Below, in pieces: positions 1 through 6,175 of a stretch of DNA of 6,511 nucleotides (positions are counted from its first letter, which is position 1; every line of letters starts with the position of its first letter). Both the position numbers and the translations under genes were made by a program. Below the pieces are notes generated by a model. That model did no database searches, was not told the DNA's origin, and saw only the letters and a list, made by a program, of their open reading frames with translations. The stretch is from Sulfurovum sp. bin170 (GTDB lineage: Bacteria; Campylobacterota; Campylobacteria; Campylobacterales; Sulfurovaceae): contig NZ_JAACKB010000422.1 in assembly GCF_010892395.1 (NCBI RefSeq), positions 1 through 6,511 of the forward strand, read 5' to 3'.

Positions 1-198
1 TCCTTATATGCAATTTGCATTTTCGGAATCGGCGTGTTTACACCCGAACTATTTGGTTCAAAAAAAGCTTAATTCATTGGCATTGGGCTTTAGCCTCGTT
101 ATATTCGGGACTAAAGTCTCCGATTCCAAATGAATATAATATTGGTCACCTACTTACTATCTTTTTGAGTGGTAATGTGATTATACAAACGAGTCAGC
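1..198. repeat. Cluster of TTTA-loop hairpins downstream of lpxD
   Basis: I see no gene here. Three palindromes share a TTTA loop (plus strand): 25-48, 86-95 and 104-127. The outer two are inverted copies of one 24-nt unit. Read in the same sense, both start GGAATCGG, have TTTA in the middle and end CCCGAA, and both fold into a 7-bp stem with one bulged base. The upper stem is GTG/CAC in one and GAC/GTC in the other, so the changes keep the pairing. The middle one is GGC-TTTA-GCC. A further short palindrome, ATGCAA-T-TTGCAT, lies at 8-20. The layout suggests a decayed small mobile or REP-like element. Minus-strand transcription from lpxD would run through it, and a T7 run (60-66 on the minus strand) follows only a weak 5-bp stem, so I do not call a terminator. 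Positions 128-198 are AT-rich with nothing I recognise. Confidence 0.55.
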
Positions 199-1155
199 TT
201 ACCTCCTCTTCCTCTTAATCAACCCATGAATCTTCGCCTGTAACTTCAACCAACTTATATGCTCTATAGCAGGAAAACCTGCATAGGTCTTGCCACCTTT
301 AAGTGATTTAGTCACTCCAGATTTACCAGCAACTGTTACAAAATCGCCAATATGCAGATGTCCTGCTGTTCCACTCTGACCACCCATAACTAGATTTCGT
401 CCTGTTGTTGTAGAACCTGACAATCCAGACTGCCCAGCAATAAGTGAATGTTCCCCCACATCACAGTTATGTCCTATCTGAATAAGATTATCCAGTTTAG
501 AGCCTTTACGAATATAAGTTGTTCCAAATACGGCTCTATCAATAACACAATTAGCCCCTATCTCAACGGCATCTTCTATTACAGCATTACCATTTTGATA
601 AATTTTGACATGTTCACCCATTTTGGTATGTGCAAAACCATATCCATCTGAACCAATAACTGTTCCTGCGTGGATAATACAATTGCTACCTATCTCTGTA
701 TGATGATATAGCGTGACATTGGGATAGATAAGTGTATTAGAACCGATAGTTACGCTATCTCCGATATAAGCACCTGCCATAACTGTTACATTGTCACCCA
801 AATTTACATCTTTTCCAAAACGAACTCTCTTGTCTATATCACAACCTTCACCCATATCTGGATGACCACCTTTTGTCTCTATCTTGTGAGCAAAAAATTT
901 TGAAGCAAGAGCAAGTTTTAGATATGGCTCATCTGTAACAAGAGCTATTGTGGTCTTGGGAAGTAGTTGGGCATACTGTTCCTCTATTAGAACAGCTATA
1001 GCTTTAGTCTCTGAAAGTTGATTTTTATATTTTTTATCATTAAAAAAGGAGATTTGTGAGGAGGTTGCTTCACTTAATGTATGGAGTCCGTCTATCTCTA
1101 TATCATTACCTAGAAATTCGATATTAATCTCTTGACATATTTGACTTAATTTCAT
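199..1155 (-). CDS. lpxD: UDP-3-O-(3-hydroxyacyl)glucosamine N-acyltransferase
   Basis: LpxD transfers a 3-hydroxyacyl chain from acyl carrier protein to the amine of UDP-3-O-acyl-glucosamine, the third step of lipid A synthesis, in the cytoplasm. The 318-aa protein has the family's N-terminal uridine-binding region (about 1-95) and then a left-handed beta-helix of hexapeptide repeats (about 100-290, with many IG/VG-start turns such as IGDSVTIGSN). The signature IHAGTVIGSDGYGF lies at 161-174. H229 in IQIGHN matches the family's catalytic histidine, and GFPA lies at 293-296. The C-terminus is basic (RKRR). The length fits Campylobacterota LpxD and is shorter than the 341 aa of E. coli. The start is the first ATG, with only a weak GAAAGA ribosome site. 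It lies 124 bp after ilvN, a gap holding a REP pair. It may be read from the ilv transcript, since no strong promoter is visible in the gap. Confidence 0.95.
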   Translation of the reverse strand: MKLSQICQEINIEFLGNDIEIDGLHTLSEATSSQISFFNDKKYKNQLSETKAIAVLIEEQYAQLLPKTTIALVTDEPYLKLALASKFFAHKIETKGGHPDMGEGCDIDKRVRFGKDVNLGDNVTVMAGAYIGDSVTIGSNTLIYPNVTLYHHTEIGSNCIIHAGTVIGSDGYGFAHTKMGEHVKIYQNGNAVIEDAVEIGANCVIDRAVFGTTYIRKGSKLDNLIQIGHNCDVGEHSLIAGQSGLSGSTTTGRNLVMGGQSGTAGHLHIGDFVTVAGKSGVTKSLKGGKTYAGFPAIEHISWLKLQAKIHGLIKRKRR

Positions 1156-1189
1156 ATTTGTTCTTTCATTAAAATTTACATATTAAACC

Positions 1190-1261
1190 GTTCGATTCCA
1201 TCGAACCTACGAATCACAAATATATTTCAATAACAAATCCGTAGGTTCGATGAAATCGAAC
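1190..1261. repeat. Inverted pair of REP-like palindromes (BIME-like) between ilvN and lpxD
   Basis: There are two near-identical 22-nt units in opposite orientation, at 1190-1211 (minus sense) and 1240-1261 (plus sense), separated by 28 AT-rich bases. Each unit, read 5' to 3', is C, then GTAG, then a hairpin with stem GTTCGAT/ATCGAAC (7 bp) and a 3-nt loop (GGA in the left unit, GAA in the right). The units differ at one base. The GTAG feet face the spacer and the hairpins face outward. A GTAG tetranucleotide at the 5' foot of a short hairpin is the known mark of REP elements moved by RAYT (TnpA-REP, Y1 transposase) proteins, and head-to-head pairs are called BIMEs. The whole 72 nt could also fold as one long hairpin. 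No T-run follows on either strand, so it is unlikely to be an intrinsic terminator. It could affect stability of the ilvN 3' end. Confidence 0.75.
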
Positions 1262-1279
1262 AATAAACAATATAATTAT

Positions 1280-1753
1280 CTATCGCTCTATCGCAACAAC
1301 CCCACCACGAACAATTTCAATAGGATTATAACGACTTGAAGCCTCTATAAAATGTTTAATCCGAATAGGCTCATCAGCAGCCATACCGATAATCATATCA
1401 CTACCTACATTAACAATCTCACCATTATACGCATCGCACAGAGCCTGAATATCTGCTAAACTCTCAGTTATAGGAAATTTTGCAAGTACCATCTCTTTTT
1501 CAACCATCTCCTCATGCTCCACAACCTTATGAATAGGTATAAGCTTATGAAGTTGTTTGGTTATCTGCTCCAAAACTCTCTGGCTACCTTTAGTAACAAT
1601 GGTAATCCGAGAACGATTCGTATCTGGCACAGGAGCGACGGTTAGAGTCTCTATATTGTAACCTCGCCCTGCAAAGAGACCAGAGACACGAGAGAGTACT
1701 GAACTCTCATTCTCTACTAATACCGATACTACTCTTCTTGTTTTATCAGACAT
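1280..1753 (-). CDS. ilvN: Acetolactate synthase regulatory (small) subunit
   Basis: This is the 157-aa regulatory subunit of acetohydroxyacid synthase, also called ilvH. In the family it binds the catalytic subunit, activates it and confers feedback inhibition by valine. Residues 6-80 form the N-terminal ACT domain (VLVENESSVL and then GLFAGRGYNIETLTVAP), followed by LEQITKQLHKLI at 61-72. Residues 81-157 are the ACT-like C-terminal domain usual in IlvH-length proteins. N15 corresponds to N11 of E. coli IlvH. S18 stands where E. coli has G14, a residue linked to valine response. The ATG shares one base with the ilvB stop (TAATG), and a strong AGGAGG lies inside the ilvB 3' end, so translation is probably coupled. 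The stop is TAG, and the REP pair begins 18 bp downstream. Confidence 0.96.
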   Translation of the reverse strand: MSDKTRRVVSVLVENESSVLSRVSGLFAGRGYNIETLTVAPVPDTNRSRITIVTKGSQRVLEQITKQLHKLIPIHKVVEHEEMVEKEMVLAKFPITESLADIQALCDAYNGEIVNVGSDMIIGMAADEPIRIKHFIEASSRYNPIEIVRGGVVAIER

Positions 1754-3453
1754 TACTTCTCCTCCTGTTGGTCATCTAACAGCATATTATACAACGCTCC
1801 ACCTGCTGGAACCATTGGCAATACATTTTCAAACCTATTTATTGCAACATTGATAAAGGCAACTCTATCTTTTTCGATTGCATCTTCCAGTGCTGCATCA
1901 AACTCCTCTTTGCTGGTAACATCATACCCAATTCCACCACAGGCTTCAGCCAAAGCTTTGAAGTTTGGTTGATAACTCAAATCGGTCTCTGCGTATCTCT
2001 CATCATAAAAAAAGCTCTGCCACTGTCGAACCATACCCAAAAATCTATTATTTAGGATAATGTTAATAACTGGAATCTTATACTCCGAAGCTGTTATTAG
2101 CTCCTGCATATTCATCAAAATTGAACCATCACCTGTAAAGTTTATAACCGTCTTCTCAGGACAACCGCGTTTAGCACCAAGGGCGGCAGGAAAACCAAAG
2201 CCCATTGTCCCTAGTCCTCCAGAGTTTATCCACTGTCTTGGTCTATCAAAAGGATAGTGCTGTGCCGTCCACATCTGATGCTGACCAACATCCGATGTGA
2301 TAATCGCTTGTTCGCCCAAAAGCTCACCAACTCTCTCTATAGCCCACTGTGGCTTGATAACCTCATCCGAGTCTCTATAGCTTTGAGGATGAAGAGTATT
2401 ATATCGCTCTAAGACCTCTCTCCAGTTGGCATATCTATCAGGCTTTATCTTACCCTCAAGACCTGATATCATCTTCTCTAACACACCATATACATCACCA
2501 ACGATAGGGTAGTCAACGGCAACTAGTTTTCCAATATTGGCAGCATCTATATCCACATGAATCACATCAGCATACTTAGCAAACTCACTTAGCTTACCTG
2601 TAACCCTATCATCAAATCTAGCACCTAGAGAGATGACCAAATCAGTCTCACTCATCGCCATATTTGATGAGTAGTTACCATGCATCCCAAGCATACCATG
2701 AAGTAGAGGATTGGAGTGACCCATAACCCCTCTAGCCATCAAAGTCTCAACAGCAGGAATCCCACCCATATCTGCTAGTTTTCGAACCAAATCACTAGCA
2801 TTGGATAGAACCACACCACCACCAATATACAAAAGTGGTTTTTTAGACTTCAAGATAGCAGAAACAGCCTTATCTATCTGTCTATTATTCCCTTTGGTAG
2901 TTGGTTTATAGCTTGGTATATTGACAGAATTAGGATAGACAAAATCACCAATCTCTGCTGTAATATCTTTTGGAATATCCACAAGTACAGGTCCAGGTCT
3001 TCCTGTTCTAGCAATATGAAACGCCTCTTTCATAATCCGTGGCAAATCAGATAACTCTCGAACTAAATAATTATGCTTGGTACAAGGTCTAGAGATTCCG
3101 ACAGCATCAATCTCCTGAAAACCATCCGTCCCAATCAAAGAGAGTGGAACCTGCCCAGAGACAACGACCATAGGGATAGAGTCCATATACGCTGTAGCCA
3201 AACCTGTCACAGCATTGGTAAATCCTGGTCCACTTGTCACCATCGCCACACCAACTTCACCAGTAGCTCTAGCGTAACCATCAGCAGCATGAACAGAAGC
3301 CTGTTCATGTCTATTCAAGATATGTTCAAAACCATCCTGCTTATATATCTCATCATATACATTCATGATAGCACCACCAGGATAACCAAACACGGTCTTT
3401 ACACCCTCGGCTATCAGTGCTTCACAAACCATTCTTGCACCGTTCATCTTCAT
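1753..3453 (-). CDS. ilvB: Acetolactate synthase catalytic (large) subunit
   Basis: This is the ThDP-dependent acetohydroxyacid synthase, also called ilvI. It condenses two pyruvates to 2-acetolactate (valine/leucine), or pyruvate with 2-oxobutanoate to 2-aceto-2-hydroxybutanoate (isoleucine). At 566 aa it is full length. The N-terminal ThDP-binding domain (about 1-170) has GYPGGAIM at 23-30 and the catalytic glutamate E50 in RHEQ. The central FAD-binding-type domain spans about 190-325 (GARFDDRVTGK, 277-287). The C-terminal domain (about 380-545) carries the ThDP/Mg motif from GDGS at 441 to NN at 468-469. The conserved sites around P103 (GQVP) and W478 (VRQWQ), known as herbicide-contact positions in plant homologues, are intact. 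The start at 3453 is chosen over the in-frame ATG at codon 3 because GGAG lies 7 nt upstream. The end overlaps ilvN by one base. The upstream gap to ppx has its own promoter-like sequence. Confidence 0.97.
   Translation of the reverse strand: MKMNGARMVCEALIAEGVKTVFGYPGGAIMNVYDEIYKQDGFEHILNRHEQASVHAADGYARATGEVGVAMVTSGPGFTNAVTGLATAYMDSIPMVVVSGQVPLSLIGTDGFQEIDAVGISRPCTKHNYLVRELSDLPRIMKEAFHIARTGRPGPVLVDIPKDITAEIGDFVYPNSVNIPSYKPTTKGNNRQIDKAVSAILKSKKPLLYIGGGVVLSNASDLVRKLADMGGIPAVETLMARGVMGHSNPLLHGMLGMHGNYSSNMAMSETDLVISLGARFDDRVTGKLSEFAKYADVIHVDIDAANIGKLVAVDYPIVGDVYGVLEKMISGLEGKIKPDRYANWREVLERYNTLHPQSYRDSDEVIKPQWAIERVGELLGEQAIITSDVGQHQMWTAQHYPFDRPRQWINSGGLGTMGFGFPAALGAKRGCPEKTVINFTGDGSILMNMQELITASEYKIPVINIILNNRFLGMVRQWQSFFYDERYAETDLSYQPNFKALAEACGGIGYDVTSKEEFDAALEDAIEKDRVAFINVAINRFENVLPMVPAGGALYNMLLDDQQEEK
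1761..1766 (-). promoter_or_regulatory. Strong ribosome binding site for ilvN inside ilvB
   Basis: AGGAGG on the minus strand, 7 bases before the ilvN ATG, is a near-perfect Shine-Dalgarno. It lies in the last codons of ilvB (the Q-Q-E-E-K end) and, with the TAATG overlap, suggests coupled translation giving matched subunit amounts. Confidence 0.8.
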
Positions 3454-3484
3454 GAATCTGCTCCAATCGTTTTTTTTGTGGGCG

Positions 3485-3498
3485 ATTTTAGCTAAAAT
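3485..3498 (-). promoter_or_regulatory. Candidate ilvB promoter with a perfect 14-bp palindrome
   Basis: In the 67-bp gap between ppx and ilvB the sequence ATTTTAGCTAAAAT is a perfect 14-bp palindrome. On the minus strand it contains TAAAAT (3490-3485), a plausible -10 box, preceded by an AT-rich stretch as is common in Campylobacterota promoters, which often lack a clear -35. Transcription would start near 3478, leaving a leader of about 24 nt before the ilvB ATG, with GGAG at 3461-3464. The leader is too short for a leader peptide or attenuator. The symmetry could also be a repressor site. This is a sequence-based guess. Confidence 0.35.
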
Positions 3499-3499
3499 A

Positions 3500-3530
3500 T
3501 AATAAGAGTGTGATGAAATGTTAACACTCT
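3500..3530 (-). terminator. Weak candidate terminator at the end of ppx/gppA
   Basis: On the minus strand AGAGTGT (3530-3524) pairs with ACACTCT (3511-3505) in a 7-bp stem with a 12-nt loop that contains the last base(s) and stop of ppx. It is followed by TATTATATTTT. The stem is AT-leaning and the T-tract is interrupted, so termination would be partial. If real, it would separate ilvA-ppx from ilvB-ilvN. Confidence 0.35.
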
Positions 3531-4426
3531 GACAGAGCTACACCTTCACGAACCCCATCATCTATAACCATAGAACTATCAAACCCACCAATATCAAAAA
3601 TCTCCTCATATATCAAAATCCCAGAAGCGATAAGGTCTTCACGCCCTACCCCAACCATTTTTGACCTCTGCTCTACACTCATAGACAAAAGAGCTTTTAA
3701 CTGCTCTAACAAATCGACTCTAGTCAATAGTGTACCATGAATCTTCTCTGCATCATAAGTCGTATAGGTCATACCAATCTTCATTGAGGCGATGGTAGTT
3801 GGTGTTCCTGCCATAGCAATAAACTTCTCTACTCTTCCATCTTTAGAGTATACCTCATTACAAAAAAGTCTCATCTCATTCATTAATGCAGGTATAGCAT
3901 TGGCTATCTCCCCTATCCCTCTAAAACTCTGGGTCAGTGTCACAATCCCTATCTTGAAACTTTTTGAGATGGTTCTATCTCCATGACTAAATATCAACTC
4001 TGTAGACCCTCCACCAATATCTGCAATCATAAAACTTTTTGGAGACTCACCCAGAAGTTTCAAACGATTTTTGGTAGCAATAAGTGCATATCTAGCCTCA
4101 TCATCCCCATCTATAATCTCAAACTCCACACCTGTATTATTTGCTATACCATCAAGTATCTCTTGACCATTAACAGCTTGACGAATAGCCTCTGTAGTCA
4201 CAGCTTTGACCTTTGCATCTGAGAAGTCCATCTGCTCTTTTGCTTCATTGATAGCTACTATTATACGGTCAAGAGCAGGATAAGATATGCGTCCTGTGAT
4301 TGCTAAACCATCAGCTGTTTTTACCATCTTATGAAAGGTACTAATAGTTTTTTTTGTTTTACAATCCATCTTTAAAAAACGGATACTATTTGAACCTAAA
4401 TCTATGGCTATTATATTTTTACTCAT
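3521..4426 (-). CDS. ppx: Short Ppx/GppA-family phosphatase
   Basis: This is a member of the exopolyphosphatase/guanosine pentaphosphatase family (ASKHA fold). Members release phosphate from polyphosphate ends or convert pppGpp to ppGpp, and sequence alone does not settle which. The phosphate-1 loop DLGSNSIR is at 9-16, GDDEAR at 107-112 (E110 aligns by motif with the family's catalytic glutamate), the phosphate-2 loop ADIGGGSTEL at 135-144, and the AGTPTT nucleotide-fold motif at 206-211. At 301 aa it comprises only the two actin-like subdomains. The C-terminal HD-type region of the roughly 500-aa enterobacterial enzymes is absent, as is usual in Campylobacterota. The ATG has AAGGA about 5 nt upstream. 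The gene sits 53 bp after ilvA, with a REP-like hairpin in the gap, and 67 bp before ilvB. Cytoplasmic, with no signal peptide. The symbol is by family, and gppA is equally possible. Confidence 0.9.
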   Translation of the reverse strand: MSKNIIAIDLGSNSIRFLKMDCKTKKTISTFHKMVKTADGLAITGRISYPALDRIIVAINEAKEQMDFSDAKVKAVTTEAIRQAVNGQEILDGIANNTGVEFEIIDGDDEARYALIATKNRLKLLGESPKSFMIADIGGGSTELIFSHGDRTISKSFKIGIVTLTQSFRGIGEIANAIPALMNEMRLFCNEVYSKDGRVEKFIAMAGTPTTIASMKIGMTYTTYDAEKIHGTLLTRVDLLEQLKALLSMSVEQRSKMVGVGREDLIASGILIYEEIFDIGGFDSSMVIDDGVREGVALSEC

Positions 4427-4457
4427 TTTTTTCCTTTTTCAACTTGTGCGTGTTTTT

Positions 4458-4483
4458 GTCGGGCAGAGGGCAGCCCGACCTAC
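4458..4483 (-). repeat. REP-like hairpin with GTAG foot at the ilvA 3' end
   Basis: On the minus strand GTAG (4483-4480) is followed at once by a hairpin with stem GTCGGGC/GCCCGAC (7 bp, GC-rich, 4479-4473 with 4464-4458) and an 8-nt loop. This has the same layout as the ilvN-lpxD repeats (GTAG, then a hairpin starting GT), but the stem sequence differs, so it would be another REP family. The TAG of the foot is the ilvA stop codon. The hairpin is followed by A5, not T-runs, on the minus strand, and by CTACCG on the plus strand, so it does not look like an intrinsic terminator. It may protect the ilvA mRNA end or reduce readthrough into ppx. Confidence 0.7.
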
Positions 4484-5691
4484 CGTGCCTCTTTGAATTC
4501 AAATCCATTTTTGGTTAAAATCGCTCTGACTTCATCCTGATGGTCTACACCTTTGGTCTCCAAATCAACAGAAACAACAGCATCACCAAACTCCAAATCA
4601 ATAGAAGTTCTATCATAACCAATCTGTACAATATTCGCTCCCACCTCTGAAAGTAGCTCTGTAAAATGCATTAATGCCCCTGGTTTATCCATCAATATCA
4701 CAGATAATTTCATCTTCCTAGAACTCTTGACAAGCCCCTTTTCTATAATGAGAGAGAGCATCGTAACATCAATATTTCCACCACTTAGTACTATTCCTAT
4801 TTTTGAACCCTTTGGCAGACCAAGTTTATTGTGTATCAACGCCGCAACACCAACAGCTCCTGCCCCTTCCACCAAGAGTTTCTGCTTTTCCAATAAAAAC
4901 AGAACAGCAGAAGCAATCTCATCTTCACAGACAAGCTCTATCCTATCAACCGTCTTCAAGATATACTCTAGCGTAATAGGCGAAGCGTCTCTCACAGCAA
5001 TACCATCAGCAATTGTTCGCACACTTTTAGTCGACTCTGCTTTGCCGTGGTCAAATGAGTTTTTCATAGCACTAGCACCCAACGAAGCGATACCGATAAG
5101 TTTGACATTTGGGTTTATCACCTTGATAGCCACCCCTATACCTGAAATCAATCCACCTCCACCAACAGGCACAATAATAGCATCAAGGTCTCTCTGCTCC
5201 TCTAACATCTCAATAGCCACAGTCCCCTGCCCTGCCATCACCTCATCATCTGTAAATGGATGCACAAAATCTTTGTGATGCTCCGTAGCAAACTGGGTAG
5301 CATAACCATACGCTTCATCATAATTCGCTCCATGCAAAATCACCTCTGCACCCAAATCTTTGACCCCCTGTACTTTAGTCAGAGGTGTGGACTCTGGCAT
5401 GATAATTGTTGCATCTATTTTGAAATATTTCGCACTAAAAGCCACCCCTTGGGCGTGATTTCCTGCACTTGCTGCGACCACTCCTCCCCTCTTTCCCTCT
5501 TCTATAAGCGTTGCAATTTTGTTAAATGCCCCTCGAAGCTTAAACGCCCCTGTTCGTTGAAGGTTCTCCTTTTTCAAATAGACCTCGTATCCACTCATCT
5601 CACTTAGTAACGGAGCATAAGAGAATGGTGTACGATGTGCTACACCTTTTAGTCTATGACTCGCTTTTTCTATAGATTTCAAATCCAACAT
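4480..5691 (-). CDS. ilvA: Threonine dehydratase with C-terminal ACT domain
   Basis: IlvA is a PLP enzyme that deaminates L-threonine to 2-oxobutanoate and ammonia, the entry step to isoleucine. The product is a substrate of the acetohydroxyacid synthase encoded downstream. The protein is 403 aa. The PLP lysine is K51 in TGAFKLRGA, the substrate loop SAGNHAQG is at 75-82, the glycine-rich phosphate-binding loop GGGG at 177-180, and SGGN at 303-306. Residues from about 327 form one ACT-like regulatory domain (LSVILMDKPGALMHFTELL). This is the short type, not the 514-aa E. coli IlvA with a doubled regulatory domain. The start at 5691 has AGGA 7 nt upstream. The stop TAG is part of the GTAG foot of a REP-like repeat, so the last codons may have been altered by repeat insertion. 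A TdcB-like catabolic role cannot be fully excluded, but the ilv context favours biosynthesis. Confidence 0.94.
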   Translation of the reverse strand: MLDLKSIEKASHRLKGVAHRTPFSYAPLLSEMSGYEVYLKKENLQRTGAFKLRGAFNKIATLIEEGKRGGVVAASAGNHAQGVAFSAKYFKIDATIIMPESTPLTKVQGVKDLGAEVILHGANYDEAYGYATQFATEHHKDFVHPFTDDEVMAGQGTVAIEMLEEQRDLDAIIVPVGGGGLISGIGVAIKVINPNVKLIGIASLGASAMKNSFDHGKAESTKSVRTIADGIAVRDASPITLEYILKTVDRIELVCEDEIASAVLFLLEKQKLLVEGAGAVGVAALIHNKLGLPKGSKIGIVLSGGNIDVTMLSLIIEKGLVKSSRKMKLSVILMDKPGALMHFTELLSEVGANIVQIGYDRTSIDLEFGDAVVSVDLETKGVDHQDEVRAILTKNGFEFKEAR

Positions 5692-5743
5692 TAATTAATC
5701 CTGATATTATATTGATAGAATTATAATCAAAAAGGATAAAATT
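5692..5743. promoter_or_regulatory. Divergent promoter region of ilvA and the CoA-binding gene
   Basis: This 52-bp, very AT-rich gap serves two divergent genes. ATTATAAT (5720-5727) is palindromic and gives TATAAT on both strands. On the minus strand this -10 would start ilvA about 22 nt before its ATG. On the plus strand it would start almost at the ribosome site, so TATTAT (5705-5710) is the better plus-strand -10, giving a leader of about 27 nt. A second minus-strand TATAAT occupies 5711-5706. No good -35 is visible for either. Ribosome sites are AGGA (minus, 5702-5699) and AAGGA (plus, 5732-5736). The promoters overlap, so they may exclude each other. Confidence 0.4.
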
Positions 5744-6175
5744 ATGGAATGCGAAATCCCACGAGTAAATAGTAATAGAGATGAGATGAGAAAGTATTTT
5801 GAAGAGTGCAAAACCATCGCCGTGATTGGATGCTCTCCAAAACCTGAAAAAGCTAGTAATCGTGTGGCTAAATATCTAGTGGAGGTTGGCTACGAGATGA
5901 TACCTGTATATCCAAAAGGTGATAAGATATTGGGGCAAAAAGTCTATAAATCTCTTGCAGATATAGACAAACCTGTTGATATGGTTGTGGTATTTAGAAA
6001 ACCTGCTGTGGTCTTGGCTGTGGCTGATGCTTGTATTGCGCGAGGTGATGTTAAAGTGCTTTGGACTCAACTGGAGATTATTAACAATGAAGCAGCAGAG
6101 AAAGCTAAAGATAGTGGGATAGCTGTGGTGCAGAATTATTGTGCTATGGTGGAGCATAAGGCGATATTTAATTAA
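5744..6175 (+). CDS. CoA-binding domain protein (YccU type)
   Basis: This 143-aa stand-alone CoA-binding Rossmann-fold protein is related to the N-terminal domain of succinyl-CoA synthetase alpha. The glycine-rich start AVIGCSPKPEKASNRV lies at 26-41, IPVYPKG at 53-59, VDMVVVFRKP at 78-87, LWTQLEI at 106-112, and a C-terminal NYCAMVEH at 131-138 where family members usually have a Cys-containing motif. The family binds CoA, but its physiological role is unknown, and nothing here settles it. The start has AAGGA with a 7-nt spacer. It is transcribed away from ilvA across a 52-bp gap. No hairpin terminator is visible after its stop, and its last 8 bases overlap the 3' end of the decayed toxin gene on the other strand. 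Confidence 0.88.
   Translation: MECEIPRVNSNRDEMRKYFEECKTIAVIGCSPKPEKASNRVAKYLVEVGYEMIPVYPKGDKILGQKVYKSLADIDKPVDMVVVFRKPAVVLAVADACIARGDVKVLWTQLEIINNEAAEKAKDSGIAVVQNYCAMVEHKAIFN

Noticed and set aside
15..218. 67-aa plus-strand open frame across the left end
   Set aside because: It runs through the inverted TTTA-loop hairpins and into the antisense of lpxD, has no convincing ribosome site and resembles no family I know; it is a by-product of the repeats.
1190..1261. Inverted repeats as a CRISPR array or insertion-sequence ends
   Set aside because: There are only two units, in opposite orientation and 28 bp apart, with no room for a transposase and no repeated spacer pattern.
3073..3495. 140-aa plus-strand frame antisense to ilvB
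   Set aside because: Composition is that of a shadow frame, it lies opposite a clearly conserved ThDP domain and has no ribosome site.
4458..4483. GC-rich hairpin as an intrinsic terminator of ilvA
   Set aside because: The base of the stem is followed by A-runs on the minus strand and by CTACCG on the plus strand, with no T-tract; the GTAG foot points to a REP element instead.
4727..5278. 183-aa plus-strand frame antisense to ilvA
   Set aside because: It is rich in S, P, T and I as expected opposite a conserved gene, with no ribosome site or recognisable motif.
5876..6157. 93-aa minus-strand frame opposite the CoA-binding gene
   Set aside because: Its His/Ser/Ile-rich composition is typical of an antisense shadow, and the plus-strand gene has clear family motifs.
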